A stretch of 23,898 nt of DNA, from positions 1-23,898 of the forward strand of contig JACRCG010000108.1 of assembly GCA_016219145.1 (NCBI GenBank). The letters run 5' to 3'. The notes under the pieces are model-generated. The model did no database searches and was not told the origin of the DNA. It was given only the letters and a program-made list of their open reading frames with translations. The stretch comes from Deltaproteobacteria bacterium (GTDB lineage: Bacteria > Desulfobacterota > Desulfuromonadia > Geobacterales > Pseudopelobacteraceae). Below, one piece after another: positions 14,007 to 21,987 of the stretch (position 1 is its first letter; the number at the start of each line of letters is the position of its first letter). Position numbers and translations under genes: made by a program.

Positions 14007-16477
14007 GCAAAGCAAAACAATCCGGTCATTCCCGTCTGAAGGCGGCGCTGGTGCTGCGGGACGCGCTGGCTTTTGAGCTGGGGATTGATCTCGCAAAAGC
14101 CATGCGGCAGCTGGCCGTAGCCGAAGAGACTTTGGGCGCACGGCAGGCGCTGGACGAGGGGCATTTCCTGGCGGCGCTGATCTCAGTTTGCACGGGTGAC
14201 CTTGACCAGATTACCCGTTTCGATGCTTCGGTGCGTACCGCCTGCGCTCAGGTCCGCCTGGCGCCGCGCTACGCCCAGTATCTGGCGCTGCTGCTGTTTG
14301 TCTGCTGGCTGGAAGCGCAGCGGATGGATGCAGACGCGCTGCTCTGCCGTCTGAACGAATGGCTGGATGCCCACACGCCCAAGGGAGAAACGCTGGAACC
14401 GTTTATTGAGGCGGAGTTACAGTGCGCCGCGTTCTGGATGGCGACGGCGGCGGGCAAGACTCATGTGCTGCATGCCTGTTTGGCGCTGTTGTTCAGGCAT
14501 CATACCTGGGACAGGATTCTGCTGGTGACCCCTTCCGAAGCGCTGACCAGGCAGCATGCTGACAAGCTGCGCGAGGTCGGCCACTGGGAGGTGTTCGCCT
14601 ATCCGCAGGATGGCGATCAGTCCGCCCTGGGGCGTTTGTCGCCCGACACGGTGATCGTTCTTGATATCAACAAGCTGTCTGACGCGAAAAAAGGCGAGGG
14701 TGTCACGGTCCCGATGACTGTTTTCGAGGATGGCCGCAATCTGGTTTTTGTCGATGAGGGGCACAAGGGGCAGAAATCGGAGGAAAGCGTCTGGAAGCGC
14801 CTGCAACAGGACCTGGCGGGGATTGATGCCGTTCAGCCGCGTCATCGCGGCATGCTGATCGAGTTTTCGGCTACCTTCGGTCAGGTGGCGGAAAAGGAGC
14901 ATGCCTTTGGGCGCTACGCCAAATCGGTGATCTTTGACTACGCCTATGATCGTTTCCATGCCGATCTGTACGGCAAGGATTTCTGGCATGTCAAGCTGGA
15001 TGCGCGGGGCGAGGCCGATCAGGCGGTGCGTCAACAGACCATGACAGCTGCCCTGCTGTCGTTCTGGCATCAGGTTGATTGCTATCGCAGCGGCGTGGCC
15101 CAGCAGCAGGCTGTAGACCTGGGATTGAAGGTGGCAGCGCCGTTGTGGGTGCTGCTGGGACTTTCGGTTATCGGCGGCAGCAACAAGAGCGACAAGGAAC
15201 AGACCTCCGATGTCATTGATGTCTTGCGCTTTGTTGCCGAGGTTGTGCAACGCCGGGAGCGGTTGACCGCCTGGCTGGGTGATGTTCTGGAGGGGGTCGT
15301 TGTCGGTTGTGATCTGCTGCCGCGCGAGGTTCGCGCTGCTGTTGAGGGTAAAAACACGGAGGAACTGGCGCACCGGATCTTGTCTGATATTTTTGCCTGG
15401 CAGCCTGGCGACAAGCCGGTGCTGCGTCTCTTGAAAACTGCAACAGGAGAGCTGGGTATCGGTCTGCGCCGCGGCGACCATGTTCATTATTTCGGTGTGG
15501 TGAACGTGGGGGACGCCGGTGGTCTGAAAAAGGCGCTTGAAGGCGCAAACCTGGCGGTGGAAGATGATGCGCTGGCACCATCACTTTTTGACGATCTCGG
15601 CCGCAATGATTCCGGTGTCAATATCCTGATCGGTTCCCGCCGTTTTGCCGAGGGGTGGGACAATTACCGTGCGGCCAGTCTGACACTGCTCCGTCTCGGT
15701 CAGGGCGAAGGATCGCTGATTATCCAGATGTTCGGCCGGGTGGTGCGTTTTGCCGGAAAAAATGGCAACGGCAAGCGTATCGCCAAGCCACCTGCTTCTC
15801 TTAAACCACTGCAAACTGCCTATCTTTTCGGCCTGCGTTCCGCCTATCTGGAAACCTTTCTGAATGATTTGCATGCCAACGGAGTCCCGGTATCCACACA
15901 AGTAGACTGCCCGACATTCCTGAATCTTCCGCTGCCAACTCCGTTGAAATCTGTCAGGGCTATTGCACCGGAAAAAATAGATTTTATTGTTGAGGCCAAA
16001 GGGGCGAACTGGCTGCCCAGACTCACCAGGGTGAAGCTGTCACTGGCCGCATCGGTGACAACAGCCGGTCTCACGCGGGACGGCGTGACTTTGACCAAAG
16101 GGGTGGCAGGGGAAGATGTTACGACGCTGTTCCGGCAACAACTGGTTGTTATTGATCCTGATGCAGTATATCGGGATATGCTGGAGATGAAGCGCACAAT
16201 GCGGTGGTGGAACTTTGCCTTTGATCGTGAGGCGGTGCGGGCGGCGCTGGAAAGTAACCGTTACGAAATCTTCGGCCTGCCGTCAGCCATGAGGATTGCA
16301 GGAGAAGCCGATCTGGCACGGCTTCAGCGCCTGGCTTCGTCAATTGTCCGGCGGTTGTTTGAAAGCGCCTATCGTAAAGAGGAAAACCGGAGAAACCGCA
16401 ACGCGCGGATTGAAGCGCAGCAGAGCGGGATTCCCGAAGAATATTACAAGGACTTTGATTATGCCGCTGAAACTTAA
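14003..16477 (+). CDS. Type III restriction Res-like SF2 helicase/translocase
   Basis: This 824-residue protein is a superfamily 2 ATPase like the Res subunit of type III enzymes, which translocates or switches on DNA before cleavage. Motif I is ATAAGKT at 147-153, motif Ia LLVTPSEALTRQH, the Walker B DEGH at 251-254, and motif III SAT at 289-291. The second RecA lobe has SRRFAEGWDNYRA (about 545-557) and QMFGRVVRF (575-583) with the arginine finger. Normal Res proteins are about 900-1000 residues and end in a PD-(D/E)XK nuclease. I find no such motif here; the next gene encodes one. The start overlaps the DUF1016 stop by 4 bases, and the end overlaps the next gene by 17. The N-terminal 140 residues are extra helical sequence of unknown role. 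Confidence 0.85.
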   Translation: MSKAKQSGHSRLKAALVLRDALAFELGIDLAKAMRQLAVAEETLGARQALDEGHFLAALISVCTGDLDQITRFDASVRTACAQVRLAPRYAQYLALLLFVCWLEAQRMDADALLCRLNEWLDAHTPKGETLEPFIEAELQCAAFWMATAAGKTHVLHACLALLFRHHTWDRILLVTPSEALTRQHADKLREVGHWEVFAYPQDGDQSALGRLSPDTVIVLDINKLSDAKKGEGVTVPMTVFEDGRNLVFVDEGHKGQKSEESVWKRLQQDLAGIDAVQPRHRGMLIEFSATFGQVAEKEHAFGRYAKSVIFDYAYDRFHADLYGKDFWHVKLDARGEADQAVRQQTMTAALLSFWHQVDCYRSGVAQQQAVDLGLKVAAPLWVLLGLSVIGGSNKSDKEQTSDVIDVLRFVAEVVQRRERLTAWLGDVLEGVVVGCDLLPREVRAAVEGKNTEELAHRILSDIFAWQPGDKPVLRLLKTATGELGIGLRRGDHVHYFGVVNVGDAGGLKKALEGANLAVEDDALAPSLFDDLGRNDSGVNILIGSRRFAEGWDNYRAASLTLLRLGQGEGSLIIQMFGRVVRFAGKNGNGKRIAKPPASLKPLQTAYLFGLRSAYLETFLNDLHANGVPVSTQVDCPTFLNLPLPTPLKSVRAIAPEKIDFIVEAKGANWLPRLTRVKLSLAASVTTAGLTRDGVTLTKGVAGEDVTTLFRQQLVVIDPDAVYRDMLEMKRTMRWWNFAFDREAVRAALESNRYEIFGLPSAMRIAGEADLARLQRLASSIVRRLFESAYRKEENRRNRNARIEAQQSGIPEEYYKDFDYAAET

Positions 16478-17570
16478 GAAAAACCAGGTGCAGCTCGGTC
16501 TGTTCGGCGCTTCACCGGAGTGCCCGGATATCAGAAATCTCCCCTGTATTGTTGACCCGCAAGGGAAAATAGAGGTATGGGCGCCGGGGAGCGTGTATCA
16601 ACCACTGCTGCTGACTCCCGGAGGCGGTGTCAGCGCCGGTCCCGGAGCACTGGATGAGAACGAAGAGCGCTTCGTACGCCATCTGATCAAACGGCTCTAT
16701 CCTACCGGCGATCATCCCAAGAGCGAGAAAACTCCGCTGATCTGGCAGGGGAGAGAAGTCTGGTTCAAGCGCAATATTGAAAAGGACCCTCACTCATTCC
16801 GCTTGCGGGTGGATGATTCTGACTGGTTCTATCCCGATTTTATCATCTGGATTCTGGACCGGAAAACCAGAACCCAGACCTTTGGTTTTGTTGATCCAAA
16901 GGGGCTGGCTATCGGTGCGGCAGGAGGCTGGTCTGATTTCAAGATAGTATCCACGATATACATGCCGCATGTTGTAGATTTGCAGCTTGGCGAACAGGGC
17001 GAATCCTTGGAGTATGAAGGTGAGGAGTGGACCTTTCGCGTACGCGGGGTGATGCTCTCCACCTCAAGCCTTGAAAGTCTTACGGCTCACGCCAAGTTCA
17101 AGGTGCGAAACGAAACAGGAAATGGCGTAGCTCCGACAGAAGATGATTTCAGGCGCGCCCGGATCGTCTTTCAGAGAAACGATGTAGGTTATATCGATTC
17201 CGTCCTTGATCTGCTCATGCAAGATACGGAAATGGACAGGATTGTTGCGGCGGCCGCTCGTCTGCATCACGCCCCTGACTCATTTGAGTACGATGACGAA
17301 GTGAGTTATGATCTGGCGCTTCGTCTGGACGAATCCGAGCAATCTGAAACGGACTTTGTCGGATCTTTGCTGGAGGATTACCTGAAGCCGGACGGCGCCG
17401 GCAAGCTGGGGGGCTGCGTCCAGCGCCGCAGACGAGGGTATTTGCTGGATTATGCCAAAGAAGGGGTGCTGGGCCTGGGGGCGGAAAAGGCCAGCTCCGT
17501 ACGGGATAATCCCAACCCATGCGAAGAGTTGTGGAAGAGGAAACTGGCGCCACGAATTACAAATCGTTGA
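16461..17570 (+). CDS. Stand-alone PD-(D/E)XK nuclease, probable restriction subunit
   Basis: The 369-residue protein carries a PD-(D/E)XK signature. Asp126 in DWFYPDFIIWIL is followed 19 residues later by Asp145-Pro-Lys147 in FGFVDPKGLAIG, each on a predicted beta strand, with Trp and Glu-rich sequence upstream (KTPLIWQGREVWFKRNIEKD). This matches the nuclease domain that normally ends a type III Res polypeptide, which is lacking in the helicase just upstream. I infer that the two proteins together form the restriction enzyme. I chose the ATG at 16461 because AAGGAC precedes it and the sequence upstream only repeats the helicase gene in another frame. It overlaps the helicase gene by 17 bases. 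It is the last gene of the operon, and no clear terminator follows. Confidence 0.7.
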   Translation: MPLKLKKNQVQLGLFGASPECPDIRNLPCIVDPQGKIEVWAPGSVYQPLLLTPGGGVSAGPGALDENEERFVRHLIKRLYPTGDHPKSEKTPLIWQGREVWFKRNIEKDPHSFRLRVDDSDWFYPDFIIWILDRKTRTQTFGFVDPKGLAIGAAGGWSDFKIVSTIYMPHVVDLQLGEQGESLEYEGEEWTFRVRGVMLSTSSLESLTAHAKFKVRNETGNGVAPTEDDFRRARIVFQRNDVGYIDSVLDLLMQDTEMDRIVAAAARLHHAPDSFEYDDEVSYDLALRLDESEQSETDFVGSLLEDYLKPDGAGKLGGCVQRRRRGYLLDYAKEGVLGLGAEKASSVRDNPNPCEELWKRKLAPRITNR

Positions 17571-17642
17571 CGGTTGTGGCATGTCATTAATAAATTTTGC
17601 TTGACTGATCTTATTATAGTGGTATGTCCTATGCTCCAAGTT

Positions 17643-17665
17643 AGTCTTCAACTTGATTGAAGACT
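17643..17665 (+). promoter_or_regulatory. 9-bp hairpin in the GGDEF gene leader
   Basis: AGTCTTCAA (17643-17651) and TTGAAGACT (17657-17665) are perfect complements around a 5-base loop. It lies 38 bases before the GGDEF ATG and is not followed by a T run, so it is not a standard terminator. TTGACT at 17601-17606 with TATGTC at 17623-17628 is a possible but weak promoter upstream. An operator or leader hairpin is possible. Confidence 0.35.
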
Positions 17666-17703
17666 TTGCGGCCTTTAACACCCTGATCAAAAGGGGAGTG
17701 CCA

Positions 17704-18942
17704 ATGTCTTACGAAAATCCGTCTTCCCCTATCGACGACTCCCCCCAGCGTTTTCTGCGCCTGTTCCACGGTATGGCCATCCTTACATCTTTTGTCATTC
17801 TTACCGTTGCCTGTTTCATCATAATCAGTCACAGCAACAACAACATGCTGCTGGAGGCCGAACGCACCGCGACAAAAATCTCCGAGTCGCTTGTCGAAGA
17901 GGAAATGGAAACAATCAGGTTTGCCAGTCAGGAAGGCCGCCGTACTTTGATCGTCAGACCCGAGGATATCAAGCCTCTCGACCTGCGCTTGAGGATGTTC
18001 CTGCAGCCCTTCGATATCCTGAAGATCAAGATCTACAATTCAGACAGGATGATAATATTCTGTACCGACGAGGCCCTGATAGGGAAAAAAGACCTGGCCA
18101 ACGCCAGCCTGCTGAGTGCGCTGGAGGGGAAGTCAATCTCCGAGATAAAACAGAAGAAAAGTGTCCTCGACCTGTATGAAGAGCAGCGTTTTGATGTTGA
18201 TATGGTGGAAAGTTATATTCCGGTTATTGATACTGACAAACAGGTTGCCGGGGTGTTTGAAATCTACATCGATATCAGCAAGGCAAAACAGAAATTTGTG
18301 AATAACATTGCTCTTTCAATCGGTTATCTTGTGGCAGTGCTTGCTCTGGTAAACGGACTGCACTATCTGCTGATTCGTAAAGAGACCGAACAGCTTAACA
18401 ATACCCAGCAACAGCTGAAACAGATGGCGATAACAGATCCATTAACCGGAATGCATAACCGCCGCTATGTCATCAAACGCCTGGAAGACGAGTTTGCCAA
18501 ATTGAGCCGCCAGAAGGAAAAAATTTATGGCGACGGCATCGGCTGCATCATGATAGATGTGGACGATTTCAAACAGGTTAATGACGAATATGGTCATTTC
18601 GTCGGTGACGACGTGCTCTGTGAAGTGGCGCGACGGATTACCATTGCGGTTCGTCAGTATGATATTCCGGGGCGCTTCGGCGGGGAAGAGTTCATTGTGG
18701 TGCTTCCCAATGTTTCCAGCGCCGAGGTTCTGCCGGTTGCGGAAAGAATACGCACCCAGATCAATGCCGAGCCGTTCCGGGTTGATGGTGCTTCAAAAGA
18801 GATCCACGTCAGTATGGGAATCGCCTGGTCGGATGAAAAAGATGGCGCAATTGGAATGGAGCAGCTTCTGAAGATCTCCGACGACAGACTGTATGTTGCC
18901 AAAGAACGCGGTAAAAACACGATTATCGGTATGGACAGCTGA
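17704..18942 (+). CDS. Membrane-bound GGDEF diguanylate cyclase
   Basis: This 412-residue protein should make cyclic di-GMP at the inner membrane in response to a periplasmic signal. Transmembrane helix 1 is at about residues 21-42, a periplasmic sensory region at about 43-199, transmembrane helix 2 at about 200-222, and a short linker leads to the GGDEF domain (about 245-412). The active site is GGEEF at 326-330, a catalytically competent form. An inhibitory I-site RQYD at 317-320, five residues before it, predicts product inhibition. The metal-binding DVDDFKQVNDEYGH is intact. The ATG at 17704 follows GGGGAG at 17693-17698. The sensory region is not one I can assign; the ligand is unknown. 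It stands alone after the restriction-modification island. Confidence 0.92.
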   Translation: MSYENPSSPIDDSPQRFLRLFHGMAILTSFVILTVACFIIISHSNNNMLLEAERTATKISESLVEEEMETIRFASQEGRRTLIVRPEDIKPLDLRLRMFLQPFDILKIKIYNSDRMIIFCTDEALIGKKDLANASLLSALEGKSISEIKQKKSVLDLYEEQRFDVDMVESYIPVIDTDKQVAGVFEIYIDISKAKQKFVNNIALSIGYLVAVLALVNGLHYLLIRKETEQLNNTQQQLKQMAITDPLTGMHNRRYVIKRLEDEFAKLSRQKEKIYGDGIGCIMIDVDDFKQVNDEYGHFVGDDVLCEVARRITIAVRQYDIPGRFGGEEFIVVLPNVSSAEVLPVAERIRTQINAEPFRVDGASKEIHVSMGIAWSDEKDGAIGMEQLLKISDDRLYVAKERGKNTIIGMDS

Positions 18943-18982
18943 ATAACAGCCGCAGCCGCTCGAAAGGATCCGGTACACACAA

Positions 18983-19192
18983 ATGCAGGTGCCAATTGAA
19001 ACCGGCTATATCAAGCTCGACAGTTTTTTAAAAATGATCAATGCCGTTGGTTCCGGCGGTGAGGCCAAACTGGTCATATCGGAAGGGTACGTTTTGGTTA
19101 ACGGGAGTGCTGAAATACGCCGGGGCCGAAAACTGTATCCTGGTGACCGGGTCAGGTTCCAGGCCAGTGAGTATGAAGTCAAAGCCGCCTGA
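18983..19192 (+). CDS. S4-domain RNA-binding protein, YbcJ type
   Basis: The 69-residue protein is a single S4-type RNA-binding domain of the YbcJ-like family (E. coli YbcJ has 70 residues). The signature IKLDSFLKMINAVGSGGEAKLVISEGYVLVNGSAEIRRGRKLYPGDRVRF has the usual helix-helix-strand order with the GYVLVNG turn and the basic RRGRKL. It probably binds structured RNA, perhaps at the ribosome, but its role is not established. The ATG at 18983 is 40 bases after the GGDEF gene, with AAAGGA somewhat far upstream, so it may be cotranscribed with that gene. Confidence 0.88.
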   Translation: MQVPIETGYIKLDSFLKMINAVGSGGEAKLVISEGYVLVNGSAEIRRGRKLYPGDRVRFQASEYEVKAA

Positions 19193-19281
19193 AGAAGCGG
19201 ATTCAAAGGGATTTTCGGCTCTCTGAACCCAGTAAAGCAATCAGGTTTGCCCCCCATCTTGTTCCCCCTTCCTCAAATAAT

Positions 19282-19311
19282 TTGACTTATCCGGCAGTTT
19301 AAAATTAGAAT
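19282..19311 (+). promoter_or_regulatory. Candidate hemE promoter
   Basis: TTGACT (19282-19287) and TAGAAT (19306-19311) are separated by 18 bases. Each box matches the consensus at five and four positions respectively. The start site would be near 19318, about 49 bases before the hemE ATG. Confidence 0.5.
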
Positions 19312-19366
19312 GACAGGCTTAATTGAGCCAATTTCTTCGCTTGCGAGCGTGCTTGGGAGACACACC

Positions 19367-20389
19367 ATGAATACCAGATTTCTTGATGCCTGTTGGGGAA
19401 AACCAGTTGATCGCACTCCAGTCTGGCTGATGCGTCAGGCCGGACGTTATCTGCCGGAATATATGGCAGTGCGCTCGAAATGCACTTTTCTGGAGCTGTG
19501 CAAAACTCCGGAGCTGGCGGCTGAAGTTACCATTCAGCCGGTTGATATCCTTGGCGTAGACGCGGCCATCATGTTCTCGGATATCCTGACACCGGTCGAA
19601 CCGATGGGCATGAAGCTGGATTTTGTGCCCGGCCCGGTCTTCGAGAGTCCCATCCGCAGTATGGCTGATGTCGAAAAACTGCGGATCCCCGAGATGGAGC
19701 AGGATGTCCCCTATGTCCTTGAAACACTCAGGATCCTGAGGCGCGAGCTGGCCTCCAAGGTGCCGCTGATCGGGTTCGGTGGAGCGCCCTTCACTCTGGC
19801 CTGCTACATGGTGGAAGGGAAAGGGTCCAAGGATTTCGCCCAGATCAAGCGCATGATGTACTCTGCTCCCGACATCTACGCGGCCCTGATGGAAAAAATC
19901 ACCATGATGAGCATCGAATATCTGAACGCCCAGATCAAGGCTGGAGCCCAGTGCATCCAGATCTTTGATACCTGGGGCGGCATTCTGTCGCCGGCCGATT
20001 ACGAGCGCTATGTGCTGCCCTACACCACCCAGCTGATCAACGGTCTGAACCGTATGACAACGCCGGTTATTCATTTCGTAAAAGGCGCAGGAACCATGCT
20101 GGATACCGTTAAGAAGGCGGGTGGCGATGTAATGGGGCTGGACTGGCATGTAAATCTGGGGGCGGCCCGCGACGTGCTGGGTCCGCAGATGGCGGTGCAG
20201 GGCAATCTCGATCCGACCGTGCTGTATGCCACCAAAGAGATCATCGAGCGCGAGGTCAAACGGGTTCTGGATGAAAATGCCGGTCGTCCCGGCCACATCT
20301 TCAACCTGGGGCACGGGATACTGCCGACTGTTCCGCCCGAGAATGCGATCTTCATGGTTGAGTGCGTACATCGGCTGTCACAAAAATAA
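19367..20389 (+). CDS. hemE: Uroporphyrinogen decarboxylase
   Basis: HemE removes four carboxyl groups from uroporphyrinogen III to give coproporphyrinogen III in haem synthesis. The 340-residue length is standard. Signatures are PVWLMRQAGRYLPEY near the N-terminus (substrate-binding RQAGRYLPEY), MFSDILTPVEPMG with the catalytic Asp, GFGGAPFTLACYMVEGKGSK, FDTWGG and FNLGHGILP with the active-site His. I chose the ATG at 19367 because GGGAGA lies about 8 bases upstream and conserved sequence starts there; an ATG at 19310 overlaps the promoter. No other hem gene is in the window. Confidence 0.97.
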   Translation: MNTRFLDACWGKPVDRTPVWLMRQAGRYLPEYMAVRSKCTFLELCKTPELAAEVTIQPVDILGVDAAIMFSDILTPVEPMGMKLDFVPGPVFESPIRSMADVEKLRIPEMEQDVPYVLETLRILRRELASKVPLIGFGGAPFTLACYMVEGKGSKDFAQIKRMMYSAPDIYAALMEKITMMSIEYLNAQIKAGAQCIQIFDTWGGILSPADYERYVLPYTTQLINGLNRMTTPVIHFVKGAGTMLDTVKKAGGDVMGLDWHVNLGAARDVLGPQMAVQGNLDPTVLYATKEIIEREVKRVLDENAGRPGHIFNLGHGILPTVPPENAIFMVECVHRLSQK

Positions 20390-20396
20390 TTAAAAA

Positions 20397-20519
20397 TCCA
20401 CCACGGAGACACGGAGACACAGAGGAAACACGGAAAAAATAAGAGCAACAATCTATAAGGAAAGGTTATAACCAATCAATTTATTTATTTTTCTCAGTGT
20501 CTCCGTGACTCCGTGGTGA
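20397..20519. repeat. MITE-like inverted repeat between hemE and the VOC gene
   Basis: Left arm 20397-20424 and right arm 20493-20519 are inverted copies with about two or three mismatches over 27 bases. Each contains CACGGAG units (CCACGGAGACACGGAGACAC on the left). The AT-rich centre of about 68 bases includes the palindrome GGTTATAACC (20464-20473). The element starts 8 bases after the hemE stop and ends 22 bases before the next gene. I recall CACGGAGACACGGAG as a dispersed repeat in several bacterial phyla. No transposase is encoded. It may act as a bidirectional terminator or an mRNA-stabilising hairpin. Confidence 0.7.
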
Positions 20520-20541
20520 ACGCTTTTCAAGGGGTTCTATT

Positions 20542-20895
20542 TTGTTCGTATCGCTTAAAAATATCGTAATATTCGTTACCGACCTGGCCAAAGCCAGAAC
20601 GTTCTACGCCGAGCTGCTCGGCCTTCCGGTGGCCGGTCAGAGCGAGATGTTGATCGAATTTTTCCCGGGCGCGGCGACTACCCTGGGGGTCTCGCTGGCG
20701 CTGCACGAAGAGGCCCGCCGTCTTGTCGGAAGGCATACCGGCATTACTCTCAAAGTGGAAAAGATCGCAGAGCTATGTGAAACATTAAAGAACGGCGGCG
20801 CAAGTTTTGCTGAACCGCTTGAGTCAAGTCCCTGGGGCAAGATGGCGGTTGTAAAGGATTTTGACGGCAATATGATTGCACTGGTAGATCGCTGA
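20542..20895 (+). CDS. VOC-superfamily (glyoxalase-like) protein
   Basis: This 117-residue protein is a single vicinal-oxygen-chelate module made of two beta-alpha-beta-beta-beta units. The first opens with KNIVIFVTDLAKARTFYAELLGLPV, and the second ends with GKMAVVKDFDGNMIALVDR, the typical D-x-D/P-x-G-N-x-I/L ending. The usual first metal ligand (His in the first strand) is replaced by Asn, so metal binding is uncertain and the enzymatic role is unknown. The start is TTG at 20542, preceded by AAGGGG (20529-20534) with 7 bases spacing. Its stop overlaps the next start by one base (TGATG), indicating translational coupling with the WbuC-like gene. Confidence 0.85.
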   Translation: MFVSLKNIVIFVTDLAKARTFYAELLGLPVAGQSEMLIEFFPGAATTLGVSLALHEEARRLVGRHTGITLKVEKIAELCETLKNGGASFAEPLESSPWGKMAVVKDFDGNMIALVDR

Positions 20896-21371
20896 TGCAG
20901 GTTGTTACCCGTGAACTGCTCGCTCAGATAACGTCCGAAGCGTTGCAGTCGCCCAGGCTGCGCAAAAATCACAACATACATGCTTCTGACCAATCTCGCT
21001 GCCATCGTCTGCTGAACGCCATCGAGCCCGCCTCTTATATCCGTCCGCACCGCCATCTTGATCCTGAAAAGGACGAGGGTTTCATCCTGATGAAGGGCAG
21101 GCTTGGAGTTGTCTTGTTTGCAGATAACGGCGTCGTAACTGAAACCGTACTGCTCTCACAGGCCAGTGGCAACCTGGCGGCTGACGTGCCGCATGGCGTC
21201 TATCACACTGCCATCAGCCTGGAAACCGGCACCCTGTTCTACGAGAGCAAGGCCGGACCGTATCTGCCGCTGACGGTGGATGAGGCCGCTTTCTGGGCGC
21301 CTGCTGAAGGTGACCCGGTGGCGTGTGTCTATCTTGAACAGCTGCGGACACTTTTCGACCAGGATGTCTGA
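20895..21371 (+). CDS. WbuC-family cupin-like protein
   Basis: The 158-residue protein resembles the WbuC cupin family. The conserved features are an N-terminal RLRKNHNIHASDQSRCHRLLNAIEPASYIRPHRHLDPEKDEGFILMKG, with HRH and a downstream Glu as potential metal ligands, and then PHGVYHTAISLE with further histidines. WbuC was named from O-antigen clusters, but there are no sugar genes here, so its function is not known from context. The ATG at 20895 overlaps the VOC stop. The 3' end overlaps the next gene by 8 bases. Confidence 0.85.
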   Translation: MQVVTRELLAQITSEALQSPRLRKNHNIHASDQSRCHRLLNAIEPASYIRPHRHLDPEKDEGFILMKGRLGVVLFADNGVVTETVLLSQASGNLAADVPHGVYHTAISLETGTLFYESKAGPYLPLTVDEAAFWAPAEGDPVACVYLEQLRTLFDQDV

Positions 21372-21963
21372 GAGGCTTTCCGCTCTTTTTCTGATGCTGG
21401 CGCTGGCTTGTTCCGCCTCTGTCTGCGGCGCTGCAAGCCCTCCAAAAATGAGGCCTTACAGCGGGATTGGCGTCGTACTGCTGCATTCCGGTTCGGACAG
21501 GATGGAACCGGTTCTTCTGTACGAGGAACCCGGCATTTTCAGGCGCGGCGAGTTGGGCGCCGACAGCACTGGAAACGAGTGGATTTTTGGTGATCAGGAC
21601 GGGCGGATCCAGCTGATTGCAACGGCTCGCAAGGGGAGTTGGCTGAAGGTCTGTTACGACGATGCCGGCAGAGAAGCCTGGATCGATGCAAAACGCCGGG
21701 TGACGCTTATGCCCTGGGACCAGTTTTTAAAAGGGCGGGTCGGCCGACTTCTGCCGGGACTTCGCAAACAGTACTACCAGCTTTACCGGCAGCCTGACCG
21801 GGAACCGCTGTCGGCATTAACTGCGGTACAGACCTTTAAGGTGCTTAGGCTGGAGAACGACTGGGCAATGGTAATGCCGGATCAGAACACCATCGGCTGG
21901 CTGCGCTGGCGCGATGAGGATGGCCGGCTGCTGATGGGAACCGGATCTGGACGCAAACAATAA
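21364..21963 (+). CDS. Secreted protein with two SH3-like repeats, unrecognised family
   Basis: I chose the ATG at 21364 because it begins a signal peptide (RLSALFLMLALACSASVCGA, likely cleaved after GA); it overlaps the WbuC-like stop by 8 bases. The mature 170 or so residues have two segments of bacterial SH3-like type: PVLLYEEPG ... RKGSWLKVCYDDAGREAWID at about 45-115, and YRQPDREPLSALTAVQTFKVLRLENDWAMVMPDQNTIGWLRWRDEDG at about 140-190. A lipobox is not convincing. Such domains often bind peptidoglycan or partner proteins in the periplasm. I cannot name the family. Confidence 0.7.
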   Translation: MSERLSALFLMLALACSASVCGAASPPKMRPYSGIGVVLLHSGSDRMEPVLLYEEPGIFRRGELGADSTGNEWIFGDQDGRIQLIATARKGSWLKVCYDDAGREAWIDAKRRVTLMPWDQFLKGRVGRLLPGLRKQYYQLYRQPDREPLSALTAVQTFKVLRLENDWAMVMPDQNTIGWLRWRDEDGRLLMGTGSGRKQ

Positions 21964-21987
21964 TAATCATTTAAGTGGAGGGAAACA

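Noticed and set aside
14417..15487. 356-codon minus-strand frame
   Set aside because: It is antisense to the helicase gene, whose motifs are unambiguous; the composition is that of a shadow frame.
19319..20371. 350-codon minus-strand frame
   Set aside because: It mirrors hemE, which has clear family signatures; the antisense translation shows no family features.
20398..20420. Short CACGGAG direct repeats as a CRISPR array
   Set aside because: The units are 9 bases and contiguous, without spacers, and belong to the inverted-repeat element.
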